A DNA stretch of 64,000 nt from Burkholderiales bacterium (GCA_029977705.1 JAPOKJ010000010.1:1-64000); one strand, 5' to 3'. Counted from the first letter of the stretch, positions 15,720 through 25,751 are shown. Translations and numbers: made by a program. Notes: generated by a model from the sequence alone, not told the origin.

Positions 15720-17375
15720 TCAGGCCACGGCTTGGGCTGCCGCGTCGCGCAGGATCCACTCGGCGGCCCGCTCGGCAATCATCAGGGTGGGCGAGTTGGT
15801 GTTGCCTGAGGTAATGGTGGGCATGACCGAGGCATCGGCAACCCGCAGTCCCTGGATGCCGTGGAAGCGCAATTGCTCGTCGACCACCGCCATGGGATCG
15901 TTCGCCTGACCCATCCGGCAAGTGCCGATCGGGTGGAAGATGGTGGTTCCGACATTGCCGGCCGCCTGGGCCAGGGCTTCTTCGGTGTCCGGGCCGGGTC
16001 CGGGCAGAAATTCGCTCGGGTTGTAGCGCTTCATGGCATCTGCCGCCATGATCCGTCGGGTCAGCCGAATGGCTTGGGCGGCCACCTGCCGGTCGGCCTC
16101 TTCGGCCAGGAAACGGGGGTCGATGCGGGGCGCAGCCATCGGATCGGCGGAAGCCAGGCGGATGGTTCCACGTGAAACAGGCCGCAGATTGCAGACCGAG
16201 GCGGTCATGGCCGGGAAGGTGTGCAGGGGCTCGCCGAACTTGTCGAGCGACAGGGGCTGGACGTGATATTCGAGGTTGGCGCTGGACTGGCCAGGATCGG
16301 ATTTCGCAAAGGCCCCCAGCTGGCTGGGCGACATGCTCATCGGGCCACTGCGACTGATCAGGTATTGCAGGCCGATCTGAAGCTTGCCCAGCAGGCTGTT
16401 GGCCTGCTGATTCAGGGTCTTGGCATTCTGCAGCTTGTAGATCAGGCGCAGTTGGAGATGGTCTTGAAGGTTCTTGCCGACACCGGGCTTGTCCAGCACG
16501 GTGGCAATGCCTTGTTCCTGCATCTCGGCATGGGCGCCGATGCCGGACAGCATCAGGATCTGGGGGGTGCCGACCGCTCCGGCAGCCATGATGGTTTCAC
16601 GTGAAACACTGGCCCGCAGGGTAGGGCTCAGACCGCCCTTCGGATTGCCCAGGCGGTACTCGACCGACGTGACGCGCAATTGCCCCTGGACCCGCTCGGT
16701 GACCAGTCGGGTGACGGTGGCATGGCTTTGCACCGTCAGGTTGGGGCGTTGCAGGACCGGGTGGAGGAAGCCCTTGGCGGCATTCCAGCGCACACCGGCG
16801 CGCTGATTGACCTCGAAATACCCGCAACCAAAGTTGTCGCCCCGGTTGAAATCGGTGCTGCGCGGAATCCCGCATTGCTCGGCGGCCCGCTGCCAGTCAT
16901 CCAGGACATCCCAGCGCAGCCTTTGGGCCTCGATGCGCCACTCGCCGCCGTGACCGTGGAGCGGGTCGCTGCTGCCATCGTCCAGCTTGTAATAGTTTTC
17001 GTGCTTCTTGTAGTAGGGCAAGACCTCGTCCCAGGTCCAGCCCGGCGCCACCTGGTTCCAGCGATCGTAGTCCGGCTTCTGGCCGCGCATGTAGATCATG
17101 CCGTTGATCGAGGAACAGCCACCCCAGACCTTGCCACGCGGGTAGCGGATGCTGCGGCCGTTCAGGCCGGGATCGGGCTCGGTGTTGTACAGCCAGTCGG
17201 TACGGGGGTTGCCGATGCAATACAGATAACCCACCGGAATATGGATCCAGATGTAGTCGTCCCGTCCGCCAGCCTCCAGCAACAGGACCCTGTGGGCCGG
17301 ATTGGCGCTGAGCCGATTGGCCAGCAAACAACCTGCGGTGCCAGCGCCAATCACGATAAAATCGTAGGATCCCAT
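15720..17375 (-). CDS. GMC-family FAD oxidoreductase (choline/alcohol dehydrogenase-like)
   Basis: 551 residues. N-terminal FAD motif IVIGAGTAGCLLANRLS (about 7-23) and LLLEAGG; GMC signature 1 YPRGKVWGGCSSINGMIYMR (about 80-99); signature 2 AAGAVGTPQILMLSGIG (about 265-281); C-terminal active site IFHPIGTCRMGQANDPMAVV and SVMPTITSGNTNSPTLMIAE. These enzymes oxidise alcohols; the electron acceptor and substrate are not evident. The gene carries two parS-like sites, both read as Val-Ser-Arg codons in frame. Start ATG with GGAG very close; the upstream frame extension overlaps the divergent gene and is not coding. Confidence 0.93.
   Translation of the reverse strand: MGSYDFIVIGAGTAGCLLANRLSANPAHRVLLLEAGGRDDYIWIHIPVGYLYCIGNPRTDWLYNTEPDPGLNGRSIRYPRGKVWGGCSSINGMIYMRGQKPDYDRWNQVAPGWTWDEVLPYYKKHENYYKLDDGSSDPLHGHGGEWRIEAQRLRWDVLDDWQRAAEQCGIPRSTDFNRGDNFGCGYFEVNQRAGVRWNAAKGFLHPVLQRPNLTVQSHATVTRLVTERVQGQLRVTSVEYRLGNPKGGLSPTLRASVSRETIMAAGAVGTPQILMLSGIGAHAEMQEQGIATVLDKPGVGKNLQDHLQLRLIYKLQNAKTLNQQANSLLGKLQIGLQYLISRSGPMSMSPSQLGAFAKSDPGQSSANLEYHVQPLSLDKFGEPLHTFPAMTASVCNLRPVSRGTIRLASADPMAAPRIDPRFLAEEADRQVAAQAIRLTRRIMAADAMKRYNPSEFLPGPGPDTEEALAQAAGNVGTTIFHPIGTCRMGQANDPMAVVDEQLRFHGIQGLRVADASVMPTITSGNTNSPTLMIAERAAEWILRDAAAQAVA
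16164..16179. other. parS-like centromere site 1
   Basis: GGTTCCACGTGAAACA matches the bacterial parS consensus TGTTTCACGTGAAACA at 14 of 16 positions, with the CACGTG centre and the GTT/AAC flanks intact; GTTNCACGTGAAAC is accepted in Burkholderia. It lies in the GMC gene, in codons for PVSRGT. Confidence 0.8.
16593..16608. other. parS-like centromere site 2
   Basis: GGTTTCACGTGAAACA matches parS at 15 of 16 positions and contains the perfect palindrome GTTTCACGTGAAAC. It lies 429 bp from site 1 in the same gene, in codons for SVSRET. ParB is encoded about 4.5 kb away. Confidence 0.9.
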
Positions 17376-17448
17376 CTCCGTCTTCCCCTTGCCGGGTGGC
17401 CTGCGCCGGTCCGGACTGTTCAGGTCATGTCGATGCAGGAGGGACCTG

Positions 17449-18867
17449 ATGGCCCGCCCGTCGAGTCCCCATTTTATCGGGGCCAGCGGGTTCAGGTGGA
17501 TGGCCCCTCTCAAAAGGACCCCTTTGGCGAAGCCCCCGACCTCGAATGCCCGAGCGCCGCTGCTGCCCACCCTGGCGGCCCTGTGCATTCTTGCGGCCGG
17601 CGCGGCGACGGTGGGGGGCCAAAGACTGGCGGCATCCCCTCCGGTCGGCACGGCTCCGGCCGGCAAGGCGGCGTTGCCGGCAGCACCGGCGGCTGCCGAC
17701 GCCCCGCGCTTTGACCTGAGCCAGCCGGGCCTGAGGGTCGAGACGCCTGCGTCTTCGCCGGCCAATCACAGTCCCAGCCTGGCCGCCTTGTCCGATGGCG
17801 GGCTGGCAATGGCCTGGTTCGGGGGCAGCCGGGAGGGTGCCCGCGATGTGCAGATCTTCCTGGCCCGCTTCGAGGGGCAGCGCTGGAGTGCGCCCCAGGT
17901 GGTGTTGAGCACCGATCAGCTGATCCGCTCCAGCGGGCGCTTCATCAGCAAGCTCGGCAATCCGGTCCTGATGGCCCGGGGCGAGCAACTGCACCTGTGG
18001 TTCGTGATGGTGTCGGCCGGCGGCTGGGGGGGCGCCCGTCTGGGGCATATGCGCTCCCCGGATGGCGGCCGGACCTGGTCGGCGCCGCGCCTGCTGGTGA
18101 CCTCTCCCTTCATGAATGTGAGCACCCTGGTGCGCAGCACCGGCTGGTGGATTGATCCGGTGTCTGCCCGTCCGGTTGGCGGGCCCGTGACCGGACGCGT
18201 GGCCGGACCCGTGGCCGGTGGCGAACTTTTCCTGCCGGCCTATTTCGAGCTGAGCCTGAAATATCCCCTGCTGTTGCGCCTCGATGACCAGGGACAGTTG
18301 CTCGACCGCTACCCCTTCGGTGCCCTGACCGGACTGCTCCAGCCCTCGGTGGTCTCCGGCCCCGGAGACACCCTGACCGCCTACTTCCGGCGCAGCCTGG
18401 CCTTGCCGCAGGCCCGGGTGCATGCCGCGACATCGGTCGATGGCGGCGCCCACTGGGGTGCGGCCGAACCGATCGATGTGCCCAATGGCGATGCGTCGGT
18501 GGTGGCCTGGGCGGATGGCCCGGTGCATTGGCTGGCCGCCAACCCCGAGCCCGGCAACCGGCAGGCGATGGCCATTTACCGGCTCTCCGCCCGCGGGCCG
18601 GCCGCCTCCCCAGCCGGCAAGGACGATCAGCCGACGCTGCGCACGCCGGTGCAGGTGCTCGACCTGCAACGACCCCTGCCCGATCCAGCCCGGCCGGGCA
18701 GCTTTCTGCACAGCGAGTTTTCCTACCCGAGTGTGGCCCAGACCCGGGATGGCCGCCTGCACCTGGTGTATACCGCCGATGGCCGACGGGCGATCCGCCA
18801 CTGGATCTGGTCTCCCCAGGCGCCCGGTCAGGCGGCGAGCCCGCGTGCTGCCGGAGGGCCGTCCTGA
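17449..18867 (+). CDS. Sialidase-like (BNR/Asp-box) six-bladed propeller protein, probably exported
   Basis: 472 residues from the ATG at 17449 with AGGAGGG five bases upstream. A hydrophobic segment LLPTLAALCILAAGAATVGG (about 40-60) acts as signal or anchor. The rest is a beta-propeller with Asp-boxes SPDGGRTWSAPRL (about 203) and SVDGGAHWGAAEP (about 328), the N-terminal SPANHSPSLAALSDGGLAMAW and WFGGSREGARDVQIF. The sequence suits the BNR_2/exo-alpha-sialidase-like family, most of whose members have unknown glycan targets. A 12-bp tandem repeat inserts a GPV-rich loop in mid-protein. It overlaps the next gene (TGATG), so it is coupled to a membrane protein and an LtaS-type enzyme. Confidence 0.85.
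   Translation: MARPSSPHFIGASGFRWMAPLKRTPLAKPPTSNARAPLLPTLAALCILAAGAATVGGQRLAASPPVGTAPAGKAALPAAPAAADAPRFDLSQPGLRVETPASSPANHSPSLAALSDGGLAMAWFGGSREGARDVQIFLARFEGQRWSAPQVVLSTDQLIRSSGRFISKLGNPVLMARGEQLHLWFVMVSAGGWGGARLGHMRSPDGGRTWSAPRLLVTSPFMNVSTLVRSTGWWIDPVSARPVGGPVTGRVAGPVAGGELFLPAYFELSLKYPLLLRLDDQGQLLDRYPFGALTGLLQPSVVSGPGDTLTAYFRRSLALPQARVHAATSVDGGAHWGAAEPIDVPNGDASVVAWADGPVHWLAANPEPGNRQAMAIYRLSARGPAASPAGKDDQPTLRTPVQVLDLQRPLPDPARPGSFLHSEFSYPSVAQTRDGRLHLVYTADGRRAIRHWIWSPQAPGQAASPRAAGGPS
18178..18225. repeat. 12-bp tandem repeat inside the sialidase-like gene
   Basis: Units GGCGGGCCCGTG, ACCGGACGCGTG, GCCGGACCCGTG and a diverged fourth, all in frame, encode GGPV-TGRV-AGPV-AGGE. This looks like a recent expansion of a surface loop, not a conserved structural element. 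Confidence 0.75.
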
Positions 18868-19511
18868 TGGCCTTTCCCGATCTGCTTCATCATCTGCGCG
18901 GTCTCTGGCCTGAGCTATGCGCTGCCTTGGTTATCGGCGCAGTAGGTGCTCACTGGGGCGGCTTGTTGCTGGCCCGGAGAGGCCTGGTGGCGCAGCTGGC
19001 GCGTCGGCAGGCGCCGGCCCTGCTGCTGCTGGGCACGGTGCTGGCCGCCCTTCCCCTGCTGCCGATCAGCGGTCACCGCTTCAGTCTGGCAAGCCTTTGG
19101 ATCAGTGTCTTCTCTGAATTTTCGACCATGACTGTCTTGTTGGTGTTTACCCGCTTCGCCGCCAAGCCAGGCCAGTGGCGGATCCCCCGTCTTGCCTGGC
19201 CTCTGGTGTTGGCAGCGCTCGCGGTGTATGCCGGGGTTCTCTTCGAGGCCGGACCCGACCTTTACCGCTGGGGCTATGCCCGCTCCGGTCTCTCGCCCCT
19301 GGCCTGCGGCGCGCTGTTGCTCCTGCTGGCACTGTGGGCCTGGCGCCTGCCTCCTGCGCTGGCCTGGCTGCCTGCCGCAGCGGTGCTGTCCTGGGCCCTG
19401 GGTCTGCAAACCTCGTCCAATCTCTGGGACTATCTGATCGATCTTCCCCTGTTCATCGTGCTGCTGGCGATCGGCCTGCGGCCGCTTTTGAGGCCCTCGT
19501 CCGCCCCATGA
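18867..19511 (+). CDS. Polytopic inner-membrane protein of unknown function
   Basis: 214 residues, about six hydrophobic segments: around 17-35 (ELCAALVIGAVGAHWGGLL), 48-65, 72-95, 108-126 (LAWPLVLAALAVYAGVLF), 143-160 and a C-terminal pair ending LPLFIVLLAIGLRPLL. I do not recognise a named family. Its ATG overlaps the sialidase stop (TGATG), and its stop overlaps the LtaS-type gene start (ATGA), so the three are co-translated. It may anchor or supply substrate to the LtaS-type enzyme. The long upstream frame extension is antisense-like shadow and is left out. Confidence 0.85.
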   Translation: MAFPDLLHHLRGLWPELCAALVIGAVGAHWGGLLLARRGLVAQLARRQAPALLLLGTVLAALPLLPISGHRFSLASLWISVFSEFSTMTVLLVFTRFAAKPGQWRIPRLAWPLVLAALAVYAGVLFEAGPDLYRWGYARSGLSPLACGALLLLLALWAWRLPPALAWLPAAAVLSWALGLQTSSNLWDYLIDLPLFIVLLAIGLRPLLRPSSAP

Positions 19512-21628
19512 CCCCTTTCCTGTCCCAGCGATTGCAATGGCGTGGCGACGCCCTGTGGCGTTACTTCTTCAGCCTGGTGCTCTTCTTCACTGTGCTGCAA
19601 GTGGGTGCTCGCCTTGTCGTACACCTCGTGTTTCTGAGGGATGACCTGAACCTGGCGCAGGCGCTCTCGGCCTACTTCTATGGGCTGCGCTTCGATCTGC
19701 GGCTGTCCTGCATCGCGGCGGGCATCCCCTTGATCGCGGGCGCGCTGCCCGGGCTGGGTCGCTGGCTGCATCCGCTGACCGGGCGCTGGCTGGGTACGGC
19801 GGGATCCCTGGCCTGGTTCTGGCCGGCGCTGGGGGCGATGCTGCTGGCGCTGTGGAGCCTGGTGGTGGACGGCGATGTCGGCAACATGGCGTACTGGCAA
19901 CAGCGCCTGAATGTCGGTGTCTTGTTCCTGCTCCAGGATTTCAAGACCAACCTGGGCATGGTTTGGGACACCTACCCGGTCATTTGGCTAAGCCTGCTGA
20001 TGCTTGCGCTGGCGGCGCTGGGGGGCTGGGCGGTGCGCCGGATCGCCCTGCGCGCCCAGGCCTGGAACCTGCGCCGCCGCCCGCCCGGCGTGCTGCAGGG
20101 TCCAGGCCATCCGCTGCGCAGCCTGCTGATCAACACCGCGCTGGTGCTGGTCGGCTTGTTCCTGATCCATGGGCGCTGGTCCCAGTACCCCTTGCGCTGG
20201 AGCGACCTGGTGCGGCTGGGGCACCCGCCGGCCGAGCAACTGGCGATCAATCCGGTCCAGAACGTGGTCGATACCCTGGCCTATCGCCACCCGCAATTTG
20301 ATCGGGCCGCCACCGTGGCCGCCTATCCTCGGATGGCGCCCTGGTTGCGGGTGAGCCCCGCGGATGTGCAGACCCTGTCCTATGCCCGTACCTTGCCGGC
20401 CCGGGCCCAGCCGCTGATCCCGGCCGATGCCAATATCGTGATCGTGATCATGGAGTCGCTGTCCGGCTACAAGACCAGCCTGCATGGCAACCGGCTCGAC
20501 CCGACGCCGGTGCTCAAGACGCTGGCCGATCAGGGCTGGTGGTTCTCGCGCTTTGGCAGCGCCCATCCGTTCACCGCGCGCGGCGTCTACTCGATCGTCA
20601 CGAGCCGTCCCGATGTGGCGGCGGGCGATACCGCCAGCCGCAACCCGCAGGCCATCCTGCACAAGAGCCTGATCGCCACCTGGCAGGGGCATCAGCCCTA
20701 CTACTTCATCGGGGGCAGCACCTCCTGGGCCAATGTGCGCGGCCTGCTGACCAAGGCTATCCCCGGCATCAAGATCTTCGAAGAGGAAAACTTCAAGACG
20801 CCACGCGTGGATGTCTGGGGCCTGTCCGACCGAAACCTCTTCTATGAATCGCTCGAGGTGCTCAACCAGCATGCCAGCGAGCGCAGGACGCCGTTCTTTG
20901 CCCTGATCCAGACGGCGGCCAATCACCGGCCCTACACGATCCCCCCGGATGACACCGATTTCAGGCGCAGCGAGCTGTCCGATGCCGAGGCGATGAAGCA
21001 CGGTTTTGGTGGCGGCAATGCCGAGCTCAATGCGGTGCGTCTGATGGACCACAGTGTCGGCAAGTTTCTCGAGCGGGCCCGGCAGGCCCCCTGGTTCGAC
21101 AACACCGTCTTTGTCTTTCTGGGCGACCACGGAACGCAGGGCGATGTACCAGGCTACATGCCGGCCTGGATGCAGGCGCGCGAGATCTCGATCATCCATA
21201 CCCCCCTGATCCTGTATGCGCCCAAGCTGCTCAAGCCGCAGCACTTCGACACGCTGGGCCAGCAGGCCGACCTGCTGCCGACCCTGGTGGACATGAGCGG
21301 GCAGCGCGCCAGCAATCGCAGCATGGGCCGCAGCCTGATCGATGAGCGGCCCGAACCGGCCGGCCTGTTTTTCAATTTCCAGGTGGGCGGTCTGCAGTAC
21401 GGATGGTTCGATGGCCGCTACTTCGCCAAGGTCTCCGATCCGCGATCCGGTGACCGGCGCGCCGGCAAGGGCGGGGTGGCCCCCCCGCCGGTGCAGTTGT
21501 TCGACCTGTCGCAGGTGTCAGGTCACCAGGTGGACATCGCGGCCCGGCAGCCTGAGCTGGTCAGGCGGCTGGGCGAGCATCTGGAGGCCTACTTCCAGAC
21601 GGCGCGTTACTCGGTGATGAATCCCTAG
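19508..21628 (+). CDS. LTA synthase-family sulfatase / phosphoglycerol-type transferase
   Basis: 706 residues. Five N-terminal membrane helices (from about 20 to 240) precede a periplasmic alkaline-phosphatase-superfamily domain. Metal and nucleophile motifs: NIVIVIMESLSGYKTSLHGN (Glu near 313), FGSAHPFTARGVYSIVTS with the nucleophilic Thr (about 354), and FLGDHGTQGDVPGY with Asp/His ligands (about 539). This is the LtaS/OpgB/OpgE type, which transfers phosphoglycerol or phosphoethanolamine to envelope glycans or lipids. Gram-negative relatives modify periplasmic glucans. Together with the sialidase-like and membrane partners it suggests a surface-glycan modification unit; the acceptor is unknown. 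Confidence 0.92.
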   Translation: MTPFLSQRLQWRGDALWRYFFSLVLFFTVLQVGARLVVHLVFLRDDLNLAQALSAYFYGLRFDLRLSCIAAGIPLIAGALPGLGRWLHPLTGRWLGTAGSLAWFWPALGAMLLALWSLVVDGDVGNMAYWQQRLNVGVLFLLQDFKTNLGMVWDTYPVIWLSLLMLALAALGGWAVRRIALRAQAWNLRRRPPGVLQGPGHPLRSLLINTALVLVGLFLIHGRWSQYPLRWSDLVRLGHPPAEQLAINPVQNVVDTLAYRHPQFDRAATVAAYPRMAPWLRVSPADVQTLSYARTLPARAQPLIPADANIVIVIMESLSGYKTSLHGNRLDPTPVLKTLADQGWWFSRFGSAHPFTARGVYSIVTSRPDVAAGDTASRNPQAILHKSLIATWQGHQPYYFIGGSTSWANVRGLLTKAIPGIKIFEEENFKTPRVDVWGLSDRNLFYESLEVLNQHASERRTPFFALIQTAANHRPYTIPPDDTDFRRSELSDAEAMKHGFGGGNAELNAVRLMDHSVGKFLERARQAPWFDNTVFVFLGDHGTQGDVPGYMPAWMQAREISIIHTPLILYAPKLLKPQHFDTLGQQADLLPTLVDMSGQRASNRSMGRSLIDERPEPAGLFFNFQVGGLQYGWFDGRYFAKVSDPRSGDRRAGKGGVAPPPVQLFDLSQVSGHQVDIAARQPELVRRLGEHLEAYFQTARYSVMNP

Positions 21629-21639
21629 CACCCACAACC

Positions 21640-21664
21640 GCCGGGTGCCCTGCGGGCGCCCGGC
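21640..21664. terminator. Bidirectional hairpin terminator after the LtaS-type gene
   Basis: GCCGGGTGCCC (21640-21650), loop TGC, GGGCGCCCGGC (21654-21664): an 11-bp stem with one G-U pair, between two convergent genes. No T run follows on either strand. Confidence 0.7.
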
Positions 21665-21697
21665 ACACCGGCGCGAGGCGACGTCGGGTTGCGCGTC

Positions 21698-23164
21698 TTA
21701 CAGCCCGGCCAGGCAGATGTACTTGATCTCGAGGTATTCCTCGATGCCGTACTTGGAGCCCTCGCGGCCCAGGCCCGACTGCTTGACGCCGCCGAAGGGC
21801 ACGGTCTCGTAGCTGAGCAGGCCGGAGTTGACGGCGACCATCCCGCTCTCGAGGGCCTCGGCCACGCGGAAGATGCGGCCGATGTCGCGCGAGTAGAAGT
21901 AGGCGGCCAGGCCGAAGTCGGTGTCGTTGGCCATGGCCACCACCTCGTCTTCATCCTTGAAGCGGAACAGGGGCGCCACCGGGCCGAAGGTTTCCTCGCG
22001 GGCCACTTTCATGGCGGTGGTGACGCCGGTGAGAATGGTGGGTTCGAAAAAGAGGGCGCCGGCCGCATGCGGCTGGCCGCCGAGCAGGACCTTGGCACCC
22101 TTGGCGGTGGCATCGGCAATGTGTTCCTTGACCTTGGCGATGGCGGCCGGTTCGATCAGCGGACCAATGGTGACGCCGGCCTCGGTGCCGGCGCCCACCT
22201 TGAAGGCCTTGACCTTCTCGGCCAGCCTGGCGGCAAACTGGTCGTAGATGCCGTCCTGCACATAGATGCGGTTGGCGCAGACGCAGGTCTGGCCGGCATT
22301 GCGGTACTTGGAGACGATCGCGCCCTCGACGGCGGCATCGATGTCGGCATCGTCGAAGACGATGAAGGGGGCATTGCCGCCCAGCTCGAGCGACAGCTTC
22401 TTGACGGTATCGGCGCTTTGGCGCAGCAGGATGCGGCCCACCTCGGTGGAGCCGGTGAAGGACACCTTGCGCACGATCTTGCTGGTGCACATTTCCAGCC
22501 CGATCTCGGGGGACTTGTCGCCATTGCCGACCACCACGTTGAACACGCCCGCAGGCATGCCGGCTTCGATGGCGAGCTGGCCCAGGGCCAGCGCGGTCAG
22601 CGGGGTGGCCTCGGCCGGCTTGACGACGAAGGTGCAGCCCACGGCCAGTCCGGGCGCCACCTTGCGGGTGATCATCGCGGCCGGGAAGTTCCAGGGGGTG
22701 ATGGCCGCGCACACACCGATCGGCTGCTTCATGGTGAGCAGGCGCCGGTCGCCGAGCGCGCTGGGAATGACATCGCCGTAGGTGCGCTTGGCTTCCTCGG
22801 CAAACCACTCGACGAAGCTGGCGGCATAGATCACCTCGCCGCGCGCTTCGCCCAGCGGCTTGCCCTGCTCGGTGGTCATCATCAGGGCCAGGTCATCGGC
22901 ATGGGCGATGATCAGGTCATTCCATTTGCGCAGGATGGCCGAGCGCTCCTTGGCGCTCTTCTTGCGCCAGGCGGGCAGGGCAGCCTCGGCTGCGGCGATG
23001 GCGCGGCGGGTTTCGGCCGCACCCATGTCGGCCACCTGGGCGACGATGGCGCCGGTGGCCGGGTTGCTGATGGCAAAGGTCTTGCCGGAGTCGGCACCGA
23101 CCCACTCGTTGTTGATCAGGCCGTGGGTGCGCAGCAGTTGCGCCGCTTTCAGTTGCAGGGTCAT
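21698..23164 (-). CDS. gabD: Aldehyde dehydrogenase, succinate-semialdehyde dehydrogenase type
   Basis: 488 residues, the GabD length. Family-specific sequence: INNEWVGADSGKTFAISNPA near the start, TPWNFPAAMITRKVAPGLA, the catalytic Glu in LSLELGGNAPFIVFDDADID and catalytic Cys in GQTCVCANRIYVQDGIYDQF, then ETFGPVAPLFRFKDEDEVV and the C-terminal SGLGREGSKYGIEEYLEIKY. The enzyme oxidises succinate semialdehyde (or a related semialdehyde) with NAD(P)+, feeding the TCA cycle. It follows mmsA by 25 bp on the minus strand, so the two form an operon. Other short semialdehydes are possible substrates. Confidence 0.92.
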   Translation of the reverse strand: MTLQLKAAQLLRTHGLINNEWVGADSGKTFAISNPATGAIVAQVADMGAAETRRAIAAAEAALPAWRKKSAKERSAILRKWNDLIIAHADDLALMMTTEQGKPLGEARGEVIYAASFVEWFAEEAKRTYGDVIPSALGDRRLLTMKQPIGVCAAITPWNFPAAMITRKVAPGLAVGCTFVVKPAEATPLTALALGQLAIEAGMPAGVFNVVVGNGDKSPEIGLEMCTSKIVRKVSFTGSTEVGRILLRQSADTVKKLSLELGGNAPFIVFDDADIDAAVEGAIVSKYRNAGQTCVCANRIYVQDGIYDQFAARLAEKVKAFKVGAGTEAGVTIGPLIEPAAIAKVKEHIADATAKGAKVLLGGQPHAAGALFFEPTILTGVTTAMKVAREETFGPVAPLFRFKDEDEVVAMANDTDFGLAAYFYSRDIGRIFRVAEALESGMVAVNSGLLSYETVPFGGVKQSGLGREGSKYGIEEYLEIKYICLAGL

Positions 23165-23189
23165 TCGGGGTCCTCGGAAACGCTGGCAG

Positions 23190-24761
<1,572 letters not shown>

Positions 24762-24837
24762 GTGCGGTCCTTGAAGGTGTGGGTCGTGTGGGCCAGGGCG
24801 ACAACCATGCCGGCCGTGGCGAAAAAGGCTCAAATGC

Positions 24838-24867
24838 TTGACGTTCAATAGGTTGAACGTCTATTCT
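24838..24867 (+). promoter_or_regulatory. Probable promoter of the IclR gene
   Basis: TTGACG (24838-24843, 5/6), an 18-nt spacer and TATTCT (24862-24867, 4/6). The operator dyad fills the spacer, so bound regulator would block the promoter (autorepression). The predicted transcript start is at or just past the first ATG, which argues for a start codon at 24891 or 24897. Confidence 0.45.
24840..24861. promoter_or_regulatory. Perfect dyad operator between mmsA-gabD and the IclR gene
   Basis: GACGTTCAA (24840-24848), four-base spacer TAGG, TTGAACGTC (24853-24861): a perfect 9-bp inverted repeat. IclR-family sites are often short dyads of this kind in divergent promoters. It is the best candidate for the site of the adjacent regulator controlling both directions. 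Confidence 0.7.
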
Positions 24868-24869
24868 CT

Positions 24870-25751
24870 ATGCTGAACGAGCAAATTGTAATGGTGATGA
24901 CTCCAAACCGCAATGACTGGCTCAGCAGCCTGGCCGAAATGCGATCGCCCGGCCGCAAGCGGGCGCCGGCGCCGGCCGCACCACCGGCCACTGCCCGCAG
25001 CGAGCTGGTGCCGGCCGTCGAGCGCGCGGTCCGGCTGCTCGACCTGCTGGCCGAGAGCGTCGAGCCGCTCGCGCTGGCCGATTTCCAGCGTCGCACCGGC
25101 CTGCCCAAGAGCAGCCTGCACGGCCTGCTCAACACCTTGCACCAGCTCGGGCTGGCCTGGCGCGGCGAGGACCAGTGCTACCGCCTGGGCAGCAAGAGCC
25201 TGGAATGGGCCAATGCCTTCAGTCACCAGAACCGCGTCATCGAGGCCTTCGACGAGACCTGCCAGGAGCTGGCGGGTTTGAAGGAAGAGACCGTGATGCT
25301 GGCCGTGCTGCAACAGGACCAGGTGCAATCCCTGGCCTGCCGTGAGGGCACGCGGCCGTTGGCGGTGAAGTTCCGGGTGGGCGGGCGTTTCCCGGCGGCC
25401 TGCACCTCGTCGGGCAAGGCGATCCTGGCAACGCTGCCCGACGAGAAGGTGAGGGCCTTGCTGGCGGCGCATGGCATCGAGCGCCAGACCCGCTTTTCGG
25501 TGACCACCCCCGATGCACTGATCCGTCAACTCGACCGCTTCCGTCATGCCGGTTACGCTGTCGATGACGAGGAAATGGCCGAGGGCATGCACTGCTTCGG
25601 CGCCCCCGTGTTCACCGCGGGCCGCAGTGAAGCGATCGCTGCCGTCGCGGTCAGCCTGATCAAGGCATCGACCACCGCGCGGCGCAAGCAGGAGGTGATC
25701 CAGCAGATCGCCGCGCTGGCCAAGGCTTTGTCGAAAAAACTGGGCGCCTGA
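24870..25751 (+). CDS. IclR-family regulator of the mmsA-gabD operon
   Basis: Up to 293 residues, though the true start may be the ATG at 24891 or 24897 (see the promoter). A variable Ala/Pro-rich lead of about 40 residues precedes the winged helix-turn-helix (VERAVRLLDLLAESVEPLAL to LPKSSLHGLLNTLHQLGLAW). The effector domain follows: KFRVGGRFPAACTSSGKAIL, GYAVDDEEMAEGMHCFGAPV, VSLIKASTTARRKQEVIQQI. It sits divergently from mmsA-gabD with a perfect 9-bp dyad between, so local control is likely. The ligand is probably an intermediate of semialdehyde or propionate/valine-type metabolism, which is inference. Confidence 0.92.
   Translation: MLNEQIVMVMTPNRNDWLSSLAEMRSPGRKRAPAPAAPPATARSELVPAVERAVRLLDLLAESVEPLALADFQRRTGLPKSSLHGLLNTLHQLGLAWRGEDQCYRLGSKSLEWANAFSHQNRVIEAFDETCQELAGLKEETVMLAVLQQDQVQSLACREGTRPLAVKFRVGGRFPAACTSSGKAILATLPDEKVRALLAAHGIERQTRFSVTTPDALIRQLDRFRHAGYAVDDEEMAEGMHCFGAPVFTAGRSEAIAAVAVSLIKASTTARRKQEVIQQIAALAKALSKKLGA

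Noticed and set aside
17389-17448. An upstream in-frame extension of the sialidase-like gene.
   Set aside because: The ATG at 17449 has a perfectly placed SD (AGGAGGG), and the extension lies in the divergent promoter gap.
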